DNA of 64,000 nucleotides from Ryuthela nishihirai (taxonomy: Eukaryota; Arthropoda; Arachnida; Araneae; Heptathelidae), in contig JAWZYU010000001.1 in assembly GCA_038380435.1 (NCBI GenBank), forward strand, positions 10,148,001 to 10,212,000, read 5' to 3'. The notes under the pieces are model-generated. The model saw only the letters and a program-made list of their open reading frames with translations. It was not told the DNA's origin and did no database searches. Below are positions 33,001-44,885 of this stretch, piece after piece. A program made the translations under genes and the position numbers. Within the stretch, counting starts at the first letter, position 1, and the number at the start of each line of letters is the position of its first letter.

Positions 33001-34445
33001 ATGATGTACCCTCTTGTCCTCATGTTGATCTTAAACAATCCCGGGGTTTGTAAGCATAATAATTCAATACAAATGCTCGATTGATATAAAGCCAAGTGAT
33101 GATGTACCCTCTTGTCCTCATGTTGATCTTAAACAATCCCGGGGTTTATAAGCATAATAATTCAATACAAATGCTCGATTGATAGGAAGCCAAGTGATGA
33201 TGTACCCTCTTGTCCTCATGTTGATCTTAAACAATCCCGGGGTTTATAAGCATAATAATTCAATACAAATGCTCGATTGATAGGAAGCCAAGTGATGATG
33301 TACCCTCCTGTCCTCATGTTGATCTTAAACAATCCCGGGGATTATAAACATAATAATTCAATACAAATGCTCGATTGATAGGAAGCCAAGTGATGATGTA
33401 CCCTCCTGTCCTCATGTTGATCTTAAACAATCCCGAGGTTTATAAACATAATAATTCAATACAAATGCTCGATTGTTAGTAAGCCAATTGATGATGTACC
33501 CTCTTGTCCTCATGTTGATCTTAAACAATCCCGGGGTTTATAAACATAATAATTCAATACAAATGCTCGATTGATAGGAAGCCAAGTGATGATGTACCCT
33601 CTTGTCCTCATGTTGATCTTAAACAATCCCGGGGTTTATAAACATAATAATTCAATGCAAATGCTCGATTGATAGGAAGTCAAGTGATGATGTACCCTCC
33701 TGTCCTCATGTTGATCTTAAACAATCCAGGGGTTTATAAACATAATAATTCAATACAAATGCTCGATTGATAGGAAGCCAAGTGATGATGTACCCTCCTG
33801 TCCTCATGTTGATCTTAAACAATCCCGGGGTTTATAAACATAATAATTCAATACAAATGCTCGATTGACAGGAAGCTAAGTGATGATGTACCCTCCTGTC
33901 CTCATGTTGATCTTAAACAATCCCAGGGTTTATAAACATAATAATTCAATACAAATGCTCGATTGATAGGAAGCCAAGTGATGATGTACCCTCTTGTCCT
34001 CATGTTGATCTTACACAATCCCGGGGTTTATAAACATAATAATTCAATACAAATGCTCGATTGATAGGAAACCAAGTGATGATGTACTCTCCTGTCCTCA
34101 TGTTGATCTTAAACAATCCTGGGGTTTATAAGCATAATAAATCAATACAAATGCTCGATTGATAGGAAGCCAAGTGATGATGTACCCTCCTGTCCTCATG
34201 TTGATCTTAAACAATCCCGGGGTTTATAAACATAATAATTCAATACAAATGCTCGATTGATAGGAAACCAAGTGATGATGTACTCTCCTGTCCTCATGTT
34301 GATCTTAAACAATCCTGGGGTTTATAAGCATAATAAATCAATACAAATGCTCGATTGATAGGAAGCCAAGTGATGATGTACTCTTCTGTCCTCATGTTGA
34401 TCTTAAACAATCCCGGGGTTTATAAACATAATAATTCAATACAAT
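30043..34445. repeat. 98-bp satellite array, about 45 copies
   Basis: The unit begins atgctcgattgataggaagc, continues caagtgatgatgtaccctcc and tgtcctcatgttgatcttaa, and closes acaatcccggggtttataaacataataattcaatacaa. Copy starts at 30139 and 30237 fix the period at 98. Most copies differ at only a few positions (ccctcc/ccctct/ctcttc, cgggg/cgagg, aaacat/aagcat, gatagg/gacagg). Variant combinations recur in blocks of about four units, showing higher-order structure. No long ORF or RNA gene is seen within it. The array lies in the 21.8-kb intron of the SAM synthase gene. Confidence 0.98.
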
Positions 34446-35118
34446 ATACAAATTATGAACTCCCGTCCATAGGAAAAGATACCTATGTAACAGAGTTTTA
34501 TTATGTAACGGCATGATTTCTAAAAGCAATATGAACAGTTGGAAATTGCGCCCCAAAGCTCTTTTATGGCATGCGCGGTGCAGGGGGATCCGCCGATAAA
34601 AAGAAAAAAAAAATTTTTGTAGGAAATAACGAAAATCTATAATATGCTGTCTTGACGACACGACGGTATAAACAATACGTATTAAATTCATCGAACTACG
34701 GGCAGCTGATCATTCGGCTAGTTATAATATTTAACAAATATATAAAATTTAATTTCAAAACATTTCTATATCACTTCGTTACCACAAGATGGCGATGCGT
34801 ACCGTTGGCGTTCCCAAAAATTTCTGGCATTTCTGGCAATAAGATAAGTGGTTTTCAAAGAAATCATATAAAAATCTCTAATTAAATCTTTATTTGATTT
34901 TTATTCATTTAAACAGATTTTTTATTTCATAAACTTATAAAGATAATTATGTGTACATATATAAAGTAAATTATCCTTCATAAAGAAAATATGTCACTAA
35001 TTCAAGAATACAAAAGTGAAAAAGAATATGACTTACAATGCATATTAACTATATTTTATTCGTTATCACTTTCTGACAATAGATGTATTTGTTTACGTAA
35101 AACTGGAATTAAATCATT
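34446..35118. other. Right flank of the 98-bp satellite
   Basis: gcgccccaaagctcttttat then gcgcggtgcagggggatccg at about 34550-34590 resembles transposon end sequence. Otherwise AT-rich with no call. Confidence 0.4.
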
Positions 35119-35523
35119 TCATCGCTTGACACATTTTGGCCGTCGTGTTCCTACTCCAATGGTCTCTCTGTGGCATGGGGGAACCAAATTATCACTTGTT
35201 TCCAGTGATTCTGAAGTTTGATTAGCTTTGGCAACGAACTCTGTAATCAATCGTTGAGATCCTGCTTTGACTCGATCTTTGTATAATTCTTGATAACGCG
35301 CCATGCATGACTCCAGTTCACGTTTAAATTGCTGAGCTCGTTCGACAATGGGATCATGTGTAAGAAAATGACTTTCCAATTTACTAGTCATTTGAAGTCC
35401 TCCTTTAATTAAACCTGCAGTGAGTGGAACCTCTTCATCACCATCACTTTTTTCTTTTTCATCAAGAGTCTCAAGGACAACTTCTATTATTTCATCTTCG
35501 CTAAGAGCTTTGTCAACCAGCAA
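35119..35523 (-). pseudogene. Tigger/Jerky-like transposase C-terminal fragment (tentative)
   Basis: 134-residue minus-strand frame: SEDEIIEVVLETLDEKEKSD then EEVPLTAGLIKGGLQMTSKL and a long helical tail. An acidic spacer followed by helical A-x-x-x-L pattern is what the C-terminal end of CENP-B/Jerky/Tigger-type pogo transposases looks like. The DDE core is not present. Moderate confidence because the C-terminal region is poorly conserved. Confidence 0.4.
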
Positions 35524-35543
35524 TTCATCAATAATATCTAATT

Positions 35544-35760
35544 TTAATGATGGAATTCTTGTGTGAGGACATCAAGAGAAAAAGCTCTGTGCAGAGTCCT
35601 CACATTCCAACTACCTATGGAGAGAAAATGGTTAGTGGGATGTTTAAAGAAACTATGTTTATTGAGAGAGGGAATGCCGACAATATCAAACAGCCCCCTA
35701 ATCGCAGGCATGGGACAAAGACCCATTCCCCCACCACTAAAATCTGAAGCCATCTACACT
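35544..35760 (-). pseudogene. RTE-like LINE endonuclease N-terminal scrap
   Basis: Minus-strand reading gives LSIGSWNVRTLHRAFSLDVL. The IGSWNVRTL block is typical of the N-terminal endonuclease of RTE-type LINEs. Only this short piece is recognisable. It could be the 5' part of the same lineage whose RT region is at 11908. Confidence 0.55.
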
Positions 35761-36229
35761 GGAAGACTTCCTCCAATTTCATTTCCCTCAATGTCAGTAC
35801 AGGTACCCGTAGAAGAAAAGGTTTAGGATTATCCACCAGCTGATTAAAATCGTATCCTGTGAATCTATTCAGTTGGGGATGTCAACTAAAAACAAACAGA
35901 AAACACAGAGAAAGGTTTTCCCTCAACACAAGCCCACCAGTGCAGCAAATTCAGGATCCATAATCAAGCTCAGAGCCATTATTCCATTCAGATTGGTATA
36001 TATGATCAGATTCACGACACGGTGTTGTTGACCACTCTTCAACAGGGTAGAAATAAAAAAAAAAACAGCCGTAGTAATCCAGATCAGTAGACCACACTCC
36101 TCTGGGAGCCCTCCTCTTTTGTTCCTTTCCACAATAGAGTATCTCGTTTAAAAGGTACTAACGGTATGCACCACGAGAAGGTGGTGTCGTACTTTAGGTG
36201 CTAGGGTTGGCCGATTATATGAATCAGCA
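35761..36229. other. Unassigned sequence
   Basis: No recognised ORF. An A run lies at 36055-36065. Confidence 0.35.
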
Positions 36230-36577
36230 TAAGGATTGGTGCATAGCTGTCCTTCCAGTGAATACCTATACCTAGCTAATTTAATACTTAAAATAATATC
36301 TAAAAATAAATTCCGGGGACATTCGAAACTATATATCCACCTATGCCCCAAATTAAGTAAGATTTACATCCGAACGAAACTCGAATACTGCGCTTCCGCT
36401 CTTTTTGGTATTAACAAAAGGAATTCTTATAACTTAGAAAAGTTCAAAATGCAGCTCTCAAAATCATCAGTAAATTCCTTTTAAACAAAGAAAATCTGTA
36501 ACATTTACTGAGAGTCGTCCCAACTATCAAATTCCTATTCTTGGATCTAGAAGAAAGTTGCGATTTGTTACCTTTAT
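36230..36577 (+). mobile_element. Jockey-like LINE fragment, post-RT region before the 49-bp array
   Basis: Frames around 36310-36480 read RGHSKLYIHLCPKLSKIYIR then TKLEYCASALFGINKRN and, after a frameshift, QNAALKIISKF. R-x-x-LEYCAS-x-x-x-G is a hallmark of the thumb region downstream of RT in Jockey/CR1-type ORF2. The coding sequence runs straight into the 49-bp array. Confidence 0.75.
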
Positions 36578-38778
36578 TCAAGATACTAACAAGTCTCACC
36601 CTTTCATTCGATTCTCACAACCCATATCAAGATACTAACAAGTCTCACCCTTTCATTCGATTCTCACAACCTATATCAAGATACTAACAAGTCTCACCTT
36701 TTCATTCGATTCTCACAACCTATATCATGATACTAACAAGTCTCACCCTTTCATTCGATTCTCACAACCTATATCAAGATACTAACAAGTCTCACCCTTT
36801 CATTCGATTTTTACAACCTATATCAAGATACTAACAAGTCTCACCCTTTCATTCGATTCTCACAACCTATATCAAGATACTAACAAGTCTCACCCTTTCA
36901 TTCGATTCTCACAACCTATATCAAGATACTAACAAGTCTCACCCTTTCATTCGATTCTCACAACCTATATCAAGATACTAACAAGTCTCACCCTTTCATT
37001 CGATTCTCACAACCTATATCAAGATACTAACAAGTCTCACCCTTTCATTCGATTTTTCAACCTATATCAAGATACTAACAAGTCTCATCCTTTCATTCGA
37101 TTCTCACAACCTATATCAAGATACTAACAAGTCTCACCCTTTCATTCGATTCTCACAACCTATATCATGATACTAACAAGTCTCACCCTTTCATTCGATT
37201 CTCACAACCTATATCAAGATACTAACAAGTCTCACCCTTTCATTCGATTCTCACAACCTATATCAAGATACTAAGTCTCACCCTTTCATTCGATTCTCAC
37301 AACCTATATCAAGATACTAACAAGTCTCACCCTTTCATTCGATTTTTACAACCTATATCAAGATACTAACAAGTCTCATCCTTTCATTCGATTCTCACAA
37401 CCTATATCAAGATACTAACAAGTCTCACCCTTTCATTCGATTCTCACAACCTATATCATGATACTAACAAGTCTCACCCTTTCATTCGATTCTCACAACC
37501 TATATCAAGATACTAACAAGTCTCACCCTTTCATTCGATTCTGACAACCTATATCAAGATACTAACAAGTCTCACCCTTTCATTCGATTCTGACAACCTA
37601 TATCAAGATACTAACAAGTCTCACCCTTTCATTCGATTCTCACAACCTATATCAAGATACTAACAAGTCTCACCCTTTCATTCGATTCTCACAACCTATA
37701 TCATGATACTAACAAGTCTCACCCTTTCATTCGATTCTCACAACCTATATCAAGATACTAACAAGTCTCACCCTTTCATTCGATTCTCACAACCTATATC
37801 AAGATACTAACAAGTCTCACCCTTTCATTCGATTTTTACAACCTATATCAAGATACTAACAAGTCTCATCCTTTCATTCGATTCTCACAACCTATATCAA
37901 GATACTAACAAGTCTCACCCTTTCATTCGATTCTCACAACCTATATCAAGATACTAACAAGTCTCACCCTTTCATTCGATTCTCACAACCTATATCAAGA
38001 TACTAACAAGTCTCACCCTTTCATTCGATTCTTACAACCTATATCAAGATACTAACAAGTCTCACCCTTTCATTCGATTTTCACAACCTATATCAAGATA
38101 CTAACAAGTCTCACCCTTTCATTCGATTTTTACAACCTATATCAAGATACTAACAAGTCTCACCCTTTCATTCGATTTTTACAACCTATATCAAGATACT
38201 AACAAGTCTCATCCTTTCATTCGATTCTATCAACCTATATCAAGATACTAACAAGTCTCACCCTTTCATTCGATTCTCACAACCTATATCATGATACTAA
38301 CAATTCTCACCCTTTCATTCGATTCTCACAACCTATATCAAGATACTAACAAGTTTCACCCTTTCATTCGATTTTTACAACCTATATCAAGATACTAACA
38401 AGTCTCACCCTTTCATTCGATTCTCACAACCTATATCAAGATACTAACAAGTCTCACCCTTTCATTAGATTTTTACAACCTATATCAAGATACTAACAAG
38501 TCTCACCCTTTCATTCGATTCTCACAACCTATATCAAGATACTAACAAGTCTCACCCTTTCATTCGATTCTCACAACCTATATCAAGATACTAACAAGTC
38601 TCACCCTTTCATTCGATTCTCACAACCTATATCATGATACTAACAAGTCTCACCCTTTCATTCGATTCTCACAACCTATATCAAAATACTAACAAGTCTC
38701 ATCCTTTCATTCGATTCTCACAACCTATATCAAGATACTAACAAGTCTCATCCTTTCATTCGATTCTCACAACCTGTA
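36578..38778. repeat. 49-bp satellite array, about 45 copies, grown from LINE ORF2
   Basis: The unit contains tcaagatactaacaagtctc, accctttcattcgattctca, caacctata. First copies start at 36578 and 36627, a period of 49. Common variants are tcatgatact, tcatccttt, and gatttttacaacc; one copy lacks 4-5 bases (about 37270). The first unit is part of the LINE reading (IQDTNKSHPFIRFSQP in one frame), and LINE-like sequence resumes after the array, so the array arose within the element. 49 is not a multiple of three, so it cannot be a coding expansion. Confidence 0.97.
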
Positions 38779-38857
38779 TACCACATCGCCACATCCTTCG
38801 CTCTGATAATAAAACGTTTTTTATCCCCAAGATTTTCAATTCTATGTATGGCGAAAT

Positions 38858-39249
38858 TTCTTTTGCTCAGTTGGTAACGTGCCAGGCTCGGGTTGGCAAC
38901 GTTACCAACAAAGATTGGTATTCTGCAGTTCTTAGATTCAAGTCCCACCTTCTCCACAAAACTCTCTGCACTCGGTCAGTAGGCGACACCAATGGGCTTG
39001 GAAAGTCAGCCGTCCTTCGGATGGGACGTTGAGCCGTGACCTATGTGCGGGAGAGTCATACCCTGTGCACGTTAAACTACAAGCTGAATGGCCTTGACGG
39101 CAGGCTACCATCTGTCTCCCCAACAGCTGTTCCAAGGTTGGAGGATGTTCCAATCCTCCTTCAACCTTCGCTGAGCCTTTGGGGTCCTTGTGACCTGACC
39201 ATTTAGCCCATAGAGTGCAAAAAAGTGCCGCTCAGAGAAAAGCAACCCA
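38858..39249 (+). mobile_element. SINE family B, near full length
   Basis: tRNA head ttttgctcagttggtaacgt (A box), duplicated or altered around 38885-38910. Then the body: cactcggtcagtaggcgaca, GGATGGGACGTTGAGCCGTG, CATACCCTGTGCACGTTAAA, CAACAGCTGTTCCA, ending aaaaaagtgccgctcagaga. It separates the LINE tail from the 49-bp array. Confidence 0.88.
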
Positions 39250-39355
39250 ATTCTTTTGCCTATCAGGCAACATCAACTTGGAACTCTCTACCGAGTGATA
39301 CCACTTCTTTAAATTCCAAAGCGAAATTCCAAAGCTATGTTACTCCACTCCTATA
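39250..39355 (+). mobile_element. LINE ORF2 C-terminal end after the array and SINE
   Basis: The phrase TWNSLPSDTTSLNSKAKFQS reads near 39275-39335. WNSLP-x is the usual C-terminal signature of Jockey/CR1-type ORF2. This shows that the array and the SINE both lie inside one LINE copy. Confidence 0.75.
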
Positions 39356-41828
39356 AGAATATTGAAACATTTCACCAACACTATCTCTTCCCTCTCCTTT
39401 GCTATTATTTTCTGCATTGTTCGCAATTCTTTTCCCCCTCTTAAATCATCTAATATTACTTTCCTTTTTTCTTAATTTTTCCTGTTATATATATCTTTCA
39501 TAGGTTCTTCTTTTTACTTATGTTCATTATCATACTTTCTATTCGATGCCTCCCTCTCTGCAGCTTCTGCTCAATTCAAGTGTCAAAGAGTTATGCAATT
39601 TCTGTACACATGCTTCTAACTTTGTAGCCCTTGATATTTCCGTTTAATTTCCAAAATACATTGGGGGTACGAAGGCCCTTGAAAATTTAAATTAATATTT
39701 AAAATTACCTGTACATTGGCTTTTCCCCTCCCCAACATCGAATTAATTGCAATAATAATGACGAAAGAGAGAGGCAAAAGGGCGATTATTTTTCAATCTG
39801 TCTTTAGTTTACTAACACTCGAGAGTCACTGATCTAAAGTTCAAATGAACTCTTCACAATTTCTATATTCTTCATTGTCCACTACAGAGGACACGATTTA
39901 CACTTTTCGCACCTTTAGGCGCCAAAAGCAGTTGTGCACACTTATGAATGGCCATTTCAATTGTCTATAAAAATTTTTTCCTACAGTTAGAAATTTTTTC
40001 AACTATAGAGCTAATATAACCATTAACTATATACATAATATAACTATTAAAAAGGGAAATAATGGAATTTAAATGGAAATTTAAGGTACGAAATAAATAG
40101 CAGACACAGCATATAATTTACGATATTCAGAATGCAGTAGCATTTCAAAGTCAAGTTGTTCATTTTAAAATTTAAATAATTTTCTACTTGATTTTTTTGT
40201 TCTGGAAATGAATAAATTATCAAAGGCTAGAGACACTTCCGTGTTGAGTGAAAGGAAATCCACATTCGAAGCTTTTTTGAAATAAACTTTTTATGGCAAA
40301 TGCCACTTGCAAAAAAAACTCCAAATCTCATTTTTGAATGACATTTCTGCATATATTTAAAACGTTCTGGAAGCTGAAATATTTAACAGCAGTGCTGCAA
40401 GTTGTAAGAATTTTATTTCAAAGGTTATAATAAAGCGTTTCCTAAATGTAATTTCAAAAGTTACATTTTTTTTCGCTTCCATCAATTTTGAAACAATGTT
40501 TGGGGACAGCGTAAGAGATGTGTCAAATATTGCAGCTTCAATAATTTTTAAATATTATTAAACACTGTTTAAAATATTCTGTAACGTTTTTCTGTAAGAA
40601 GCTTATTTTCAAGGTGACTTTCAAGACTCTTAAACGTTTACTTTCGATTTGCCTACGAGTTCTTTGAATCGCTATTTGCAACTAAATTTCCTTCCTTCAA
40701 AGAATTAAAAAGAACATAACTTTATTGATATACAAAATACAGCATCTGAAATTCCAATGATTCTATTATGTTGGCACCCTTAGTCAATAGTGAACGTGAC
40801 TTTTGGGAAATCAGGCCCTGCCAATACACGAGACGGAATTAGAACAGTTGAAAAATCTGACATCAGAATGATGATCAGATTCAAATTTTAATCGAACTGA
40901 ATTAGTCATTTATCTAATTGATGATGACTAATAAATGGTGTCAAGAGATTTCAAAACACAAAAAGGCAATAATACACATTCTAATGTTTAAGTGCTACCA
41001 CGATCGATTTCAAACCTTAGCGTTTTTTGTCAGACGAATTCGAAAGCTCAAATCCGAAAGCGATCTTAAAAATGTAAATAATCCAACTAAACTGCTTTCA
41101 TCTGAATGAGTATATAAATATTTGAAAGCGCCGTATCATAATCAAGTTAAAAGTGTATTTTATTGCAGTTATTTCCTGACAGAACGATCTAATTCAATTC
41201 AATTAAAATTCGGTTCCGATCAGCGATTAGAATTCTAAATTTTTCAATTTTTTCTACCATCTTTTGGAGAATAGTCAGCAAAGAATGAAAAACTTTCACG
41301 TAAACAATAACTTTATACATGAGCCGAGCTGGCTTTAGGAACGATCGAGTGGATTGCAGCTCAAAGCACAACTAATTTAATTATTTTTGAAAGAAACATT
41401 TTTTTTACAGTCTGTCGCCCAACTTATTTAAATTTGTAACAAGTCGCCTGTTTAATAAGGCTTCTTTTTTCTTGACAGCCCTTATATCTTTTACATGCCT
41501 AAACACAATGACCCATACCTGCCTAAACACAGTGACCCGTACCTGCCTTTCCATAGTTTATATTTTTTTTATATTAAAGCTAATATATTTCATTTTTATG
41601 GATACATCTATTTATCAAGGGTATCGAGCGCCCATTTAAAAAAAAAAAGAAAAAAAAATCAACGAGGAAAAGATGGGAAGCACTAGAAAAGGAGCCTTAA
41701 AACAAGTCTCACTCAGGGCGCCGAAACGGCTAATGCGGCGCCCATGCAAGAGTACTGAAGGTGTTCAAAAGGTTCTTGACATGTGTCTGTAGAATTGCAC
41801 TCGTTCCTCTTAAGTTAACGAGCTACGT
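39356..41828. other. Intronic sequence, nothing recognised
   Basis: About 2.5 kb of AT-rich DNA with only short ORFs. A 23-bp phrase (cctgcctaaacacaatgacc) is repeated about 2.5 times near 41495-41545. An A-rich run lies at 41638-41660. No transposon domain or exon seen. Confidence 0.5.
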
Positions 41829-42276
41829 TTGAAAGCCTTTTCTAAACTTGCCATTAGGCGTCAAAAACAAAGGCCCTATCATCATCTCTCTCTTATCTGG
41901 CGGCGCGTAAAGTGCGGTCTGCTAAATCTGTGCGTTGTTGCTATGGAGCCTACTAAAAACGTGGAAAGATGCAGCTTGGGGAAGATGCCAAGAAATTCAT
42001 GCCGTTTTATCACAAGTATATGGGAATGATGCCTGTTCATATGGCACTTACGGGATGGATGTACAAATTCAAAGAAGGATGGCAGAGTTTCGAAGACCTC
42101 TCGTGCAGAAAGATAGAAGGAGGCCGTGAACGAGAGAATCATCGATGCTGTTCGTGAACGCATTGGGGGAAAACGCACACATTACTGTTCAGATAATAAG
42201 TTTTGATATCAGTGTATCAGTGTGGAAACAATTATTCATCAACATTTAAAGTTCCGAAAGATCTGTGCCAAATAGA
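41829..42276 (+). pseudogene. mariner-type transposase relic, N-terminal part
   Basis: Frames give GWMYKFKEGWQSFEDLSCRK (the helix-turn-helix linker: x-W-x-x-x-F-K-E-G-x-x-S-x-E-D) and, at 42240-42270, HLKFRKICAK, both typical of mariner transposases. Frameshifts and stops are frequent. The relic is interrupted at 42277 by a hAT-like insertion and resumes at about 42880. Confidence 0.7.
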
Positions 42277-42871
42277 CAGGGGACGAAGGGACTATGGTTG
42301 GGGGGGTGGTGATCAAAAAGTTTCGAACTCGGAGATCAAATTTTGCCAACTGAGAATATAAGTCCATAAATAAAATTTTGTCTCTGTCAGGATTCCGTCA
42401 CAGGATTTTATTCAGTGGGGAGAGGGGGTGGGAATTTGGCACTTCGTGTCATAATTGTAATTCTTCATAATTTTGAAGATAATTCTCAATTTTTAAATCT
42501 CACCTTCATTTCGCTAAAACGTCAAAATTTTACAGAAAATTCTCAAATTATAAATCTCAGCAAAATGTGTCCAAATCTCTTCGAATTTGGCCATTAAACC
42601 AAGATTTTTCCAAGTTTTCCAGATTTTGCAAACTCCTCAAAATTTTCCACAGTTGTTTTGGTATTGCCAACTCCCCAAGTTGCCTCGAACTCTCTTTGTT
42701 GACAACTCTCTTTAATTTTAGAAACCGATCCCAATTTTCACAACTCACCTTTATTTTACCAAGTGGCTTCGAATTTTATCAACTGCCCTAGCTTTGCCAA
42801 GTTGCCTTGATTTGGCCAACTCCGATTTACTGCGAGAGGAGAACCTTTCCCTCCCCATAACTACGCCCCTG
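42277..42871 (-). mobile_element. Non-autonomous element with CAGGGGCGTAG ends (595 bp)
   Basis: Left end CAGGGGACGAAGGGACTATGG; right end, reverse complement, CAGGGGCGTAGTTATGGGGA. The flanks are CAAATAGA (42269-42276) and CAAATAAG (42872-42879), six of eight matching. The internal sequence is built of degenerate phrases such as ctcaccttcattt and gccaactcccc, the complement of the gagttggcaaaat phrases in the larger relative at 51691. It is a shorter, inverted copy of the same family. Confidence 0.78.
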
Positions 42872-42879
42872 CAAATAAG

Positions 42880-43315
42880 CCCCCCACAATTTGACAGAAC
42901 AGCAAAAAAGGTCGACAAGCGTTCCCAAATCCTCCGACAAGACTTTCGCTCAAGGAAGAGGATGTTTACAATTTTTTTCAATTCCCAAGGAGCGGTAGCC
43001 GTGGTACCTTAACTGGAAAAAGAATGACTATAAATGGCCAATACTAGACCAACATTGTATTGCCCAGAATGGTTAGGGAGATGAAGGAGCAGCGTCCAAC
43101 AAGAGGCGCGTCAAGGGTTCTTCTGCATGACGATGCCTGTGCTCACAAAACCCGGCAAGTAGCGGCTTATCTGAAAGAGGAAAAAATCAAACAACTGCCT
43201 CATCCTGCATATTCAGCCATTTTGCACCATGTGATCTTTTGTTGTTTCCAAAAATTAAAAACGATTTGCAAAAAAATTGCAAGATCTTTCAAAATGCATT
43301 CATTCAGAGTTGCAT
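42880..43315 (+). pseudogene. mariner-type transposase relic, catalytic part
   Basis: Reads PRMVREMKEQRPTRGASRVL then LLHDDACAHKTRQVAAYLKE and KQLPHPAYS. The H-D-(N)-A-x-A-H block holds the second catalytic aspartate of mariner transposases, and L-P-H-P-x-Y-S precedes the third. Here HDDACAH replaces HDNAPAH. No complete frame remains. Confidence 0.78.
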
Positions 43316-43639
43316 TATGAACATATAACATATAACAGATTAGCATTATAAACATGTAATGACATATAATATATATTATATAATATAATTGCAGTGTATT
43401 TGCTATTACACTGCAAAGTCCTTCTTTTAGCAATTGTCGCTATCCGTGCAATTGAAAGTTCTACCTTTCAATTTTCACAGCAGTCACGAAGAGCAAAAGA
43501 ATAAGGCAAATTAATAATCACAAAATCGTCATCCACGAGGAGTATCACCAAGCGTTCGAGAATTGGCATAGACGTGTGCAACTTTGCATAGATGCTGGAG
43601 GGGAGGACGTTGAAGGAGAGTAAAAGTTTTGTTGAGGTA

Positions 43640-44885
43640 CAGGGCTTTATCAAAACAATGGAAACACGTACTGTTTGTGGAGCACATTTTATTAAAAAGC
43701 TGTAGGTCCACCTCGTGCGTTCGGAACAGACGCAATTCGACGTGGAAAGACTTGTACAAGTCATGCACATACGGTAATGGAATGTGGGACCATTCATCCT
43801 GTAAAATTAAGTCAGTGATGCTGGAGGTGGAAAGTGTGATCTGACCTTGCGCTCCAGATATTCCCACAAATGTTGAATAATATTGAGGTCTGGAGAGTGA
43901 GGCGTCCAAGGAAGCTGTTGTACCTCATCCTCATGCTCTGCAAATCACAACTTGACACGTTTCGCACAATGGACGGGTGCATTATCCGCTTGAAACCAGG
44001 TACGGTCATTGGGGAACAATGCCCACAATATTGGGTTCAGGGGATTCGTATGTTGCGGTTGTGACACGACCCCGCAGAATAAATATTGACCCCAAGGAAT
44101 GCCATGATATCGCATCCAACAGCATGCTTCACAGTCGCTCATGCTTCACAGTCGGAACCAAACAGTTGGGTGGTTTGCTTCTGCACGTTTTCGCCAGATG
44201 TTCACTCTACCAGTGGAGGGAAACAATGTGTAGTACGATTCATCAGACCAGATGACACGTTGCCTGTCTTTAGCATCCCAGTCTTTATGTGCTTTGCACC
44301 ATTTACACGTTTTGTTGCATTGATGTTGGTAATCAGAGGTTTGCGGATTGCAGCACGGTCATAAATGTCGATACGATGAAATTTCTGACGAATTGTTATG
44401 ACGGAAATGGGGTCATTCCGACTGGTGTTCAACTCTGCTGCTGTTTGGGGTGCCATGGTCTTGTGCTTCCATTGTACAACCAGTGCCAACATTAGCCTAT
44501 CCCTATCTGATAACTTTGTATGACATCCACAATTTGCACATTTGGAGGCAACGCCCTGTCCTTTCTGATAGGTAGTCATAATCTTCGTTACAGTTCTTCG
44601 TATTGCACCTACTATTTCCGCCGTTCTGGCTATTGAATCTCCTGCAAGACGCGCACCAATGATCATGCCTTTTTGAAGGTCACTGAGATCTGACATTGTC
44701 GACAATTACACCACAACAGCTATTTCACCTGCGCCTGTGGCACTGCTAAGTGATAGCCGACATCGTACTTCTCCCCCTTTATATATCTCACATCGCGGGT
44801 GACGTCATCCCTGTGATGGGCATACGGCGCATTGCGTGTACTCCAGTCGCTGTTTCCATTATTTTGATAAACCTCTGTAAGTGCA
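43640..44885 (-). mobile_element. Tc1-like DNA transposon (pseudogene) with TIR remnants
   Basis: The transposase N-terminal 168 residues are open (44705 to 44202): DLSDLQKGMIIGARLAGDSI is the first helix-turn-helix, KLSDRDRLMLALVV the linker, and AIRKPLITNINATKR leads to the DDE core. Further C-terminal pieces lie at 44190-43620 in several frames (for example LGSIFI and YVHDLYKSFHVELR). Terminal inverted repeat remnants are visible: gtttccattgttttgataaa (complement of 43640-43660) and gtttccattattttgataaa (44848-44867). Frameshifts downstream of 44202 inactivate it. Confidence 0.85.

Noticed and set aside
35563..35836. Overlapping short ORFs on both strands around 35.5-35.8 kb as genes
   Set aside because: The only recognisable signal is the RTE endonuclease start on the minus strand; the others are shadow frames.
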